This document shows, piece after piece, positions 56,731-64,000 of a stretch of DNA of 64,000 nucleotides. Below the pieces are notes generated by a model, which searched no databases, was not told the origin of the DNA, and worked only from the letters and a program-made list of their open reading frames with translations. The stretch is from JADFJB01 sp964464595. GTDB taxonomy: Bacteria > Zhuqueibacterota > JdFR-76 > DREG01. Position 1 is the stretch's first letter, and each line of letters starts with the position of its first letter. The stretch lies in the NCBI GenBank assembly GCA_964464595.1, contig CAYXGW010000017.1, positions 3,637 through 67,636 on the forward strand, read 5' to 3'. The position numbers were made by a program, and so were the translations under genes.

Positions 56731-59070
56731 TCAACTATTGTTGTCACATGTGGCTATTATTTGCATCATAACCATAACTGGGATTCTACCTTTTCCTTTG
56801 TTCAAAGAACCAAGAGCCTTTCCAATTATTGCACCTATAGCTTTCTCTGGCTCCAAGACTTTTTGGGCGTGGCCCTTTGTGGGACTGGTCGTGAGCAAAT
56901 CACCTATTTTGATCGGAGCAATGTCCGCATCAACTTTGCAATGGGCATAACAGCCCAAGATGGCCATACTTCCCATTTGTTTGTCCTCAACTTTTTTCAA
57001 ATCTATTTCTTCACTGAATTCAGGGACATTTTTTTTCAGAGGATGTACATAGGGCTTTGGCTTGGACTTTCGCTTTTGTTTACCTTTCCCGGCCTTTTCC
57101 GCTTCGGCTCTTTTTTTAGCGAGTATCTCGAGTTGTTTTTCTTCCATTTCTTCGACAAAGGGAAGATTGCGATCGGTTAACACTTGTGTAACAATTCCGC
57201 AAACACAAGTGTCATAAGCTTTATTGGTCAAATCAACCTCAGGTATCGGAATATTGTTTTGACTGGCACAATAATGAGAAATCTTATTTTTAGCAATAAC
57301 CACAACATCACCTTGTTCAACAGGAGCCCCCACTCGATTGATAAAATGATCCACAACAAAACCCGGTTTGCTACCACTACGAATTATCAAATTTTGCGCC
57401 CAAAGTGTTCCCCTAACATGTGCATCGCCGTTGCTTCGTATTCGTAGCTGCGCTTCAAATCGCTTCCCGGTACGTCCAAAAAATACGTCAGGGAGCGGAT
57501 GTCCGATACGGAGATCATAATCTGGGGCAGGGTCTGTGCCAGAGACATTTTTTCGTACCAAAGAAAGTTTGAGATTATTCGTGGAATCAGGCAGTCCAAA
57601 GGGGAATCCGACAAAACAAAACCTTTCGGAGAGTATTTCTCTTGTAAATTTCATTTCATTTTCTGTTGCATTCACAGTACTGAGCATCAGAGGGCCTCTG
57701 CATTCCAGTAAGGCATTTGGATTTGGTGCACCAGTCCCAATGCCGACCCTGTCCGGGTGAACGAACAACATTGGTGAGTTGTCCTCTTTTCCGATTTTTA
57801 AAGCTCTGGCCTTAACCGTTCCAGCCACGTGCAGCTTCGTCTTCGGATCTGCCGTCCCAATGCCAACCTTGCCATCATGGGTGATTCGCATTTTTTCAGC
57901 TAATGGGTCGCAGTACTCGTGGCCGTCCTTCGTTTTGAAAATGAGAGGTCCCTGATAACCATGATCATGACAACTTTCACGCAGGGACTGTGTTTCAATG
58001 GTCCATTTCGGGGTGCTGTTGCCCCACCCAATCCCTATTGTTCCGTTTTGTTCTGGTAAGTTCCCGACATCCAGCGATTTGCTTTTGACATTACCATTAA
58101 CATCCAACTTCGCCTCAGGTTTCGTCGTCCCAATGCCGACCTTGTCCGGGTTAACTAGTAACATTGGTGAGTCGTCCTCTTTAACCTTACCGTTTGCCCA
58201 AAGAGCAATACCTTCCTTTGCTCCCATGCGCAGCCAACTGTTTTCCTCCGAGTTTATTGTAGGATCGTTATTCTTTGTATTACCAATCAACAAAGACTTT
58301 TCTCCCTTCTCGTCAGATTTGGTTGTCTTCAAAGTGGTTGCAATAACTTCCGGCTTCGTGATGATTACATTTAGCGTGCTATAAAGCCGCAGTGCATCTT
58401 TTTTGGCAACCACTATAAAGTTTGCATTTTTGTTCAATCCATCCACCTTCCAATAGGGGCCTTCCGGGGCAGGCGTTAAAAGTTTATCATCCTGGTAAAG
58501 CTCATATTCTGTCCCATTGCTGTCCCAGGTTAGTTCAAAAGTCTCGCCATTTTTAAATGTCAGGCAAGGTTGGTCTTGGCCTTCTACCTTTTTAATGCCG
58601 ATAAAATTTTGCAGGTAAAACTGGTCTGTCACTTTCATGATTTTTTCCTTTAAGTCTCTCTCCTCATATTGACCATTGCTTTCTTTTTTAGCTGTTTCGG
58701 TCAGAAGCATTTCAATTTCTCCGGTATAGCTGGTGGAATTTCCTATGGTGGTTAAAGTAAACTCGATCGAGTGGATGGGACGATAATCCATTAAGTTGTA
58801 AGAATAGTAATAATCATTGCCCTCCATCCTTTGCTCGCCTTCAAGCCCGGCAGGGGTACCATTAACCACGATCTCTCCGGCTTTGATATTAGCCGACAGC
58901 CTTTTCTCTGCATCGGTGATTTTTATCTCTAACTTCTTGAAACACCGGTTACACATTTCCTCTCCTTTACCTGCCACCGTAATGCCGGCCTTCTGGTTGC
59001 CTTCCAATGGGGAAGGATCGGTTGTAAATGTATATTCAAGCAGTGTGGAAATTTGTGCTGTTTTCATCAT
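56731..59070 (-). CDS. Fibre-like protein with VGIGT repeats and a GDLLTTS-type C-terminal domain
   Basis: This is a 779-aa protein. Residues 1-270 are beta-rich with a CNRCFKKLE segment. About 300-500 holds at least three units of the VGIGTxxPxAKLDVxGxVKA type found in phage tail fibres and bacterial fibre proteins. The C-terminal part contains FVVDHFINRV, GDVVVIAK, a Lys-rich insertion (KAGKGKQKRKSKPKP) and IKIGDLLTTSPTKGHAQKV, then EKAIGAIIGKALGSL. This last pattern is a recurring terminal domain of bacterial VGIGT proteins. No signal peptide. The start is ATG at 59070 (AAGGAAAAA upstream). It is probably a trimeric surface or tail-like fibre, though the target is unknown. Confidence 0.8.
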   Translation of the reverse strand: MMKTAQISTLLEYTFTTDPSPLEGNQKAGITVAGKGEEMCNRCFKKLEIKITDAEKRLSANIKAGEIVVNGTPAGLEGEQRMEGNDYYYSYNLMDYRPIHSIEFTLTTIGNSTSYTGEIEMLLTETAKKESNGQYEERDLKEKIMKVTDQFYLQNFIGIKKVEGQDQPCLTFKNGETFELTWDSNGTEYELYQDDKLLTPAPEGPYWKVDGLNKNANFIVVAKKDALRLYSTLNVIITKPEVIATTLKTTKSDEKGEKSLLIGNTKNNDPTINSEENSWLRMGAKEGIALWANGKVKEDDSPMLLVNPDKVGIGTTKPEAKLDVNGNVKSKSLDVGNLPEQNGTIGIGWGNSTPKWTIETQSLRESCHDHGYQGPLIFKTKDGHEYCDPLAEKMRITHDGKVGIGTADPKTKLHVAGTVKARALKIGKEDNSPMLFVHPDRVGIGTGAPNPNALLECRGPLMLSTVNATENEMKFTREILSERFCFVGFPFGLPDSTNNLKLSLVRKNVSGTDPAPDYDLRIGHPLPDVFFGRTGKRFEAQLRIRSNGDAHVRGTLWAQNLIIRSGSKPGFVVDHFINRVGAPVEQGDVVVIAKNKISHYCASQNNIPIPEVDLTNKAYDTCVCGIVTQVLTDRNLPFVEEMEEKQLEILAKKRAEAEKAGKGKQKRKSKPKPYVHPLKKNVPEFSEEIDLKKVEDKQMGSMAILGCYAHCKVDADIAPIKIGDLLTTSPTKGHAQKVLEPEKAIGAIIGKALGSLNKGKGRIPVMVMMQIIATCDNNS

Positions 59071-59097
59071 TTTTTCCTTTTTAGTTTTTGTAAAAAA

Positions 59098-62000
59098 CTA
59101 ATCTATAAACGAACTCAGGGCCTTGGGTTTTTCAGGGCGTTTCAGTCGAAGGTATCCTTCGGTAGCTTGCGCTGTTTTTCCTTTGAGATGTTCAGCTACA
59201 GTTTGTGGGGCTACCACTTGCCATTCGGGCCATCCTTCTTCTTGTTGTTTTTGCTGCCATCGCCACTGGCCTTGCAACTCGGCTGGCAACGGCATAGTAA
59301 TGGCGGGCTGCGATTTATCATTCCCTTCTTCTTTGAGCATGATCTCCTGGGTTAGCAAGGGGCCATAACGAAAAACCAATTCCATTTTGCAGAGGGCTTC
59401 TTCTGTAAATTGCTCCGGTAAGGCTATAGAACTCATCGGTAACAATCCTGTTTCCGCATATACCTGCGCCCTGGGATCAACCAACATGGTTAGGATGGCT
59501 TTGTTGTCCATGTCATTACGGTTAAAATTCAGCCGCATATATTTGCCCGGCCTGATTTTCTCGATGAAATCGGATTCCCCCCCGCTAGGGTCATGCACGG
59601 CAAAGAACCGGTTGTATTTATTTCCTGTGAAATAACCGATCAACCCATCTTGCCGTCCCCCCTGGCTGCCAAGCCGTATGTCGAACCATTGATCGATCAA
59701 TTTTGGGAGCGGTAGTTTGGCAGGCTTCCAGTTGGGGTCGGTAACCGGTTTCCCGGCCAACTCGAAATGAAGCTGCACCCTTACCAGGGCCATGGGATGC
59801 CCCATTAATACGGACTGGAATTGTTCTTCACTACCTACTAAAGCATCGGTGGTCCATTGGGTAGTGTCTATGGTTTCCATGAAGCTTTTAAAATTCTCCA
59901 CCGCTTCAGCTCCTTCCTGACACAGGGCTTTTAGCAGGTCATGTAAATGAGGGTATTTCTCTTTCACAGGATACCCCTGATTATCCCGATCGAAGGCTCC
60001 CCAGGGTGAAGGGTTCCATTGGATGATGGGCTTGCCGTCTGTGTTGACTCTTTTATCTGCAATACCCAGGTATTCACCTTTCCGGTCAAAAAACGACAGG
60101 CCTTCATCGAGGTGGTTAGGAATGACCCACGCACATACGGGATGTGCATTGGGATCGGATGCAACCAGTTTATTATCATCCAGGTAATCCAACCAATCGA
60201 GATTCAGGCGGCTGTATTGGAGTAGCCGGGGTGGCAGCTGTACCCAGCGGTAGGGGTGGGGTGGAGGTTCTTCAGATTTGACTATATAGTTTTTGGGAGT
60301 GTAGTTGTCATCCCTTGCCGGCATAAACAAGGTATCCCTTTGTAGACTGGAATACTTTCCTTCGGGATGCACCAATACTCTGGTTTGCCCGAATGTGTCG
60401 TACACATACAACTGGGTGAAATAGAATTGTCCTTGCCGGGTTTCCCGAAAAGTTCCTGATCGATTTGCCAGATCCGGGAAAGCATTGGTTTGTTGCCCGA
60501 CCAACGCTATGTTTTCTCCTTCGGGAACACGTTGCAACATATCGGACAATTGCAAAAGCTGCAGGTTAAAGCCGGTAAGGGCTTGGGTCAGAAAGTCCCA
60601 ATCATCAATTTTTTCAATAAAATCTTTTAAGTTCTGAGGCTGCTCATCTTTCGGATATTGACTTAGTCGCAGGTTGAGCCGGTCCTTGAGTAATTCACTG
60701 TTTTGTGGCGTGAGGAAGGTTCTTCCCCGAATCATAAAATTAACTTGGCTTTCCACACAACCTTCAAACTCATATTCCCTGCCGTTAAAAGTCCAGCATG
60801 CTTTACCTTGTGCATTGACAGATGGTATAGGATACCATTTCACCATCCATTCCAAAAAAACGGGTTTCCACGGTTGCTTCCATGACTTCAGGTTGAGCAA
60901 GGGCAAAACACCGCTATATGTTTCAGGGTTGTGTTCTGCCATTGCTTCTTGAAGCGCTACCTGCTGCTCTGGGTCCTGAAGAATCTTCTTAGCAATGCGG
61001 GTTGAATTACCGGGGTCTAGCAGTAGCCATTCAGTGAGCAATTGCTTGATCAGGCCGGGAGTATTATCGGTTCCCAGATCGGGGAAGATACCGGCATTCC
61101 CCAATTCTTCACCGGTAATGGATCGGCCTGCAAAGGAAAATTCACTGACTACCTGATTGGCATTCCTGCATTTCAGCTTGCTGCCGGATACAGATTGCTT
61201 TTTCGGATTGATCCCTGTGATGATCACTACCGGATCGTTGGTCATCCAAAAGGGAGTCTTGGTCTCAGCTTTTAATTTACGAGTGGGTGCAATGCCTTTG
61301 GCTTCTGCGAAGGCTTTCACCTGTTCCTCCATGTTTTCCTTTTCATTCGGTTGAATGGGCAGCGGCAATTGTTTAGACAACTCTAGCAGTTCGGCATGCA
61401 GGTTTTTGACTTCTCCGGGAAGGACTTCCATCTGATCCTTCAACTTGTTCTTCAATACCTCATCATCCTTAACACTTCGGTCGAAAGGCAGGCGTTCTTT
61501 CTTCCACCACGCGATGTATAACTCCCGTTGCTGGTCTTCGAGGAGAAGTTGTTTCCGGTTGAATTCCTCCTGATCATTATTGAGCTGCGCGAGCCATGTT
61601 TTTTCTTTTGCAGTCTGCTCCGTTGATATTTGCCGCTGTTGGTTTTCAGGTGTATCTTCATCGGAAATGGCCCAGGATATTCCGCCTTCTTTGGGGATAA
61701 ACCAGTTTTTCCGAATGCTGTTAAACACCCTCTCTTCTCCGTTGGGATCATCGAGAGAAGGCAATAAACCGTATTGAAAAGCCCTTAGCAACTGGACTTT
61801 CATCTGCTCATTCTTGCTCCCATCTTTATTTTTATTCTTAGTCGCCTTACGCTTGAGCAGAGAGGTCAAGGCATCTGTGGGCGTATTGCCCACACCCAAT
61901 TGCATATTGGTAATGCTTGTAGGGGCGGGTTTAACCGTACTGCTGTTCACCAAGGTATGAACCAGGCCATGATAAACACTTCGCTTTATGCCGTTCAGTG

Positions 62001-62733
62001 GTTGGTTGTCTGGCAGTTCCCAATCCCGGGCCGTTAGAAAAGCCCTTAATTTTTCGTCGGTTTCGAGGCCTTGCACAATGTCCTTAGTAGTGTCGGAATA
62101 CCATCCGGTTACCAGATAGCTTATCGACTTATCGACCTCGTTTCCATCGATGTCTTTCAAATCATCATGGAAAGAGAATACATTTTTTACGTGAGGCTGG
62201 TATGAGAGAAAATTGATGTCACCCATGCCCAGGGTGTTCAGCCACCAACGGTCTTTCACTTTGTCTTCTTCGTTCCAATGTTTACTTTCAAGAGGAAACG
62301 ATTCGCCGATGTACGTGATGGCCTTAGAAAGATCTTTTACATCGGGAGCAAGAAAGGGGCTGCCAGTCCCCCTAAAACTTTTGTCATCACTGTAGAGTAT
62401 CCATGCCTTGGTTTTCCGGTCGTTTACGGCTCCTGCAAGCCTTACGATCAGCCAACGGTTGGGGAGGTTATCCCATTTAACCTGGGCATCCGGATCGACT
62501 TGCCCCTTGCGCATGGCTTTGGGAAACGTCCAGTGAAGGTATACACCCAACTCTGATGGTTTATTAAAATTAGCCTGACTGAGTTGAAACACCCCGGGTT
62601 CTGCGCTTAAATACTCTTCCAATCTGCCGCGCGGATCCATTTCCCATCGCCTGAAGGTTTCATTTTTTCCTGTGCTGTTGTGGGCAAAAGCCGTTAGTTC
62701 TACAGGTATCAATAGTGAATTTTCGAGATTCAT
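59098..62733 (-). CDS. Conserved uncharacterised 1211-aa protein (LHW family)
   Basis: The start is placed at ATG 62733 (MNLENSLLIPVELTAF) because this ATG overlaps the stop of the upstream frame (ATGA). An in-frame start 18 bp earlier would overlap more. Residues about 63-77 read GVYLHWTFPKAMRKG and NLPNRWLIVRLAG follows, motifs I recognise from large hypothetical proteins of several phyla. A helical charged region with KNKDGSKNEQ lies in the first third. Later there are YRWVQLPPRLLQYSRLNLDW and MLVDPRAQVYAETGLLP. There is no signal peptide, membrane helix or known active site. It precedes the fibre-like gene by 27 bp. Confidence 0.8.
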   Translation of the reverse strand: MNLENSLLIPVELTAFAHNSTGKNETFRRWEMDPRGRLEEYLSAEPGVFQLSQANFNKPSELGVYLHWTFPKAMRKGQVDPDAQVKWDNLPNRWLIVRLAGAVNDRKTKAWILYSDDKSFRGTGSPFLAPDVKDLSKAITYIGESFPLESKHWNEEDKVKDRWWLNTLGMGDINFLSYQPHVKNVFSFHDDLKDIDGNEVDKSISYLVTGWYSDTTKDIVQGLETDEKLRAFLTARDWELPDNQPLNGIKRSVYHGLVHTLVNSSTVKPAPTSITNMQLGVGNTPTDALTSLLKRKATKNKNKDGSKNEQMKVQLLRAFQYGLLPSLDDPNGEERVFNSIRKNWFIPKEGGISWAISDEDTPENQQRQISTEQTAKEKTWLAQLNNDQEEFNRKQLLLEDQQRELYIAWWKKERLPFDRSVKDDEVLKNKLKDQMEVLPGEVKNLHAELLELSKQLPLPIQPNEKENMEEQVKAFAEAKGIAPTRKLKAETKTPFWMTNDPVVIITGINPKKQSVSGSKLKCRNANQVVSEFSFAGRSITGEELGNAGIFPDLGTDNTPGLIKQLLTEWLLLDPGNSTRIAKKILQDPEQQVALQEAMAEHNPETYSGVLPLLNLKSWKQPWKPVFLEWMVKWYPIPSVNAQGKACWTFNGREYEFEGCVESQVNFMIRGRTFLTPQNSELLKDRLNLRLSQYPKDEQPQNLKDFIEKIDDWDFLTQALTGFNLQLLQLSDMLQRVPEGENIALVGQQTNAFPDLANRSGTFRETRQGQFYFTQLYVYDTFGQTRVLVHPEGKYSSLQRDTLFMPARDDNYTPKNYIVKSEEPPPHPYRWVQLPPRLLQYSRLNLDWLDYLDDNKLVASDPNAHPVCAWVIPNHLDEGLSFFDRKGEYLGIADKRVNTDGKPIIQWNPSPWGAFDRDNQGYPVKEKYPHLHDLLKALCQEGAEAVENFKSFMETIDTTQWTTDALVGSEEQFQSVLMGHPMALVRVQLHFELAGKPVTDPNWKPAKLPLPKLIDQWFDIRLGSQGGRQDGLIGYFTGNKYNRFFAVHDPSGGESDFIEKIRPGKYMRLNFNRNDMDNKAILTMLVDPRAQVYAETGLLPMSSIALPEQFTEEALCKMELVFRYGPLLTQEIMLKEEGNDKSQPAITMPLPAELQGQWRWQQKQQEEGWPEWQVVAPQTVAEHLKGKTAQATEGYLRLKRPEKPKALSSFID

Positions 62734-64000
62734 AAGTTTCCTGCGAAGCATAATTGAAGAGGTAGATTGGCCATTTGAATGGCAAACCCGGAGGAGTTGA
62801 TGGGTTGGCCTACCTTGTTTTTCATTTGCGGAATGAGGCCTTCGGGACTACCGGGTCGCAGGTCAAGCACCCTGCTTTTATCAACACCCACCGGGGTATC
62901 GCGGGTAAAATCTTTTTCGGTGCTTCCGGTGGTGTTGAGGATGATCCAATCTTCCTTCTTTTTTCCTTTTGGAGCAGTGAGATCACGGACTTGAATTTGC
63001 CCTTCGCTATTGGTGCCAAAACTCAGGCCTTCGTGGGCTCGTTAAACGTCAGTTTATCGGGAATGCCACTAAATAGGATGAGCAAGACATCCTTGTCAAT
63101 GAGGTCCATCCGGTAGACCGGCAGTCGAGCATTGTTCTTATGGGCATTGATGGCCAATCCTTTCCAACCGGAAACAAGAGGCGACCTTAGGAGCAATCCG
63201 GAAATGGACAGTGGGCCGGTTGTGTTGGTCATTTCCGTTTTCGCATCGGGCAGGATGTTGCCGCGGATCAACCGGGCTTTTTCATGCACCAGTTCGATGA
63301 TCAATTTTTTCACGACTTTGTACCAGGCGCTGTCTCTGCTGGAATGGATGCTGATGCTTAAGGCTCCGTCTACCAGCGATTCCAGCCAGTTAATGTCGAC
63401 ATAAAAGAACCGGAGCGACGGGTTGGGCAGCATACGAGGATCGGCAAGGAGATGTGAGAAGGGAACATCGTATAACAAATAGTAACGACTCAATTTTTCA
63501 ACGATGGGCTGCAACTCGTGTTTGATTTCTTCCTTGAGGGCCTGGAAGACTTCTTTGGTGCTAATAAATTTCTCTAACTTTTCTTTAGTCCGTTCAGACC
63601 CCACAAATTCGGTACCTCCCCGTTCGATGTCTACTTCTTCTTGTTTTTCTTCTTTGATTGTTGCGATTTGGGTTCCAAGCGTGCCGTTCACTACTTCGGC
63701 AAATTTCTTTTCTACCAGTTGGGCCTGTTTCAGCTCGCTATATTTTCCTCTCAAATCTGTAAGAAAAGCCGAATTGTTATAATCCATTAGTTGGTCGATT
63801 TTCCGATGGCTGTTGCGGGTAAAATGAAGCAGCTTGAAGCAGAACTCCTTATCTCCGAGGGCCAGTGCTCTGCCGGCTTGCCAGGCAATGGCGTAGCTAT
63901 GATCGAAGAGGCCGGCATGCTCATCGTAGATCATTGCACGGGAAGACGAGAAGAAGGGAATTTGTTCTTTGGGCAGCGCCGGTGTCTTTTCAGGACTCAA
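62730..64000 (-). pseudogene. Conserved uncharacterised protein, 5' end outside the window, one frameshift near its 3' end
   Basis: The frame is open to the window edge. It contains YAIAWQAGRALALGD, a coiled coil (about 90-165), PFSHLLADPRMLPNPSLRFF and VDINWLESLVDGALSIS, a motif pair I know from a family of hypothetical proteins that also accompanies the LHW family. At about 63028-63037 (coding strand GAGCCCACGAAGG) the frame shifts. The previous frame stops at 63023, while the other frame reads on as HEGLSFGTNSEGQIQVRDL and then VLDLRPGSPEGLIPQMKN, down to a TGA at 62730. One missing base explains it. The stop overlaps the 62733 ATG. It may be a real lesion or an assembly error. Confidence 0.75.

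Noticed and set aside
31626..64000. Contractile injection system or prophage
   Set aside because: Fibre-like and S74 chaperone proteins are present, but I found no sheath, tube, baseplate, spike, AAA+ ATPase, capsid, terminase or portal protein in the window.
1..64000. tRNA, rRNA or riboswitch genes
   Set aside because: I scanned the spacers by eye and saw no cloverleaf, rRNA core or known riboswitch motif. A covariance-model search would be needed to exclude short ncRNAs.

Overview
The window looks like a chromosomal contig of a Gram-negative, AT-rich bacterium of the FCB superphylum (Calditrichota, KSB1 or Ignavibacteria-like). The evidence is a C-terminal secretion or sorting-type domain with the NYPNPFNP and YNLLGQEI motifs, a TonB-dependent receptor with an N-terminal carboxypeptidase-regulatory domain next to a DUF4249 lipoprotein, many signal peptides and lipoboxes, and OmpR- and NtrC-type regulators. 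Exact placement cannot be decided here. No rRNA, tRNA or CRISPR array was seen.

1-31.4 kb is ordinary core and accessory chromosome. It holds a methyltransferase cut by the window edge, two small secreted proteins, an ABC-2 exporter (ATPase plus two permeases), an alkyltransferase-like DNA repair protein, a patatin lipase and a cupin. A secreted M23 peptidase is translationally coupled to a rhomboid protease. An OmpR-type regulator follows whose receiver domain has lost most phosphorylation residues. A three-gene envelope cluster (lipoprotein, helical periplasmic protein, beta-barrel) and a 1015-aa repeat-rich secreted protein come next. A five-gene operon encodes DUF488, a NYN nuclease, a histidine kinase, an NtrC regulator and a PP2C phosphatase. 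The stretch ends with an acetyltransferase, the TonB receptor/DUF4249 pair, a CYTH protein and a Tat-exported PLP aminotransferase.

31.6-49.4 kb is the most unusual part: one tight seven-gene operon on the minus strand. In transcription order it encodes three trypsin-like serine proteases without signal peptides, a 1119-aa DUF6603-like protein, a 1084-aa protein with a central membrane hairpin, an 1801-aa protein with a coiled-coil N-terminus and a 597-aa protein. The large proteins belong to families I recognise only as conserved and uncharacterised. At 55.7-64 kb a second minus-strand block continues past the window edge. It holds two more large uncharacterised proteins of the same style plus tail-fibre-like proteins with an S74-type chaperone. 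There is no sheath, tube, baseplate or AAA+ gene, so this is not a recognisable contractile injection system. I consider the two blocks candidates for one undescribed multi-protein system.

Between the blocks (49.4-55.7 kb) lie an orphan acyl carrier protein/fatty acyl-AMP ligase pair on the plus strand and a radical SAM gene with a homopolymer frameshift. A badly decayed flavin amine oxidase follows, then the C-terminal stub of a tyrosine recombinase. A 32-33 bp imperfect direct repeat lies at both ends of this interval (49440 and 55543). Frameshifts and premature stops are concentrated from 53 kb to the end. This suggests an integrated, partly decaying accessory region, although assembly errors cannot be excluded.
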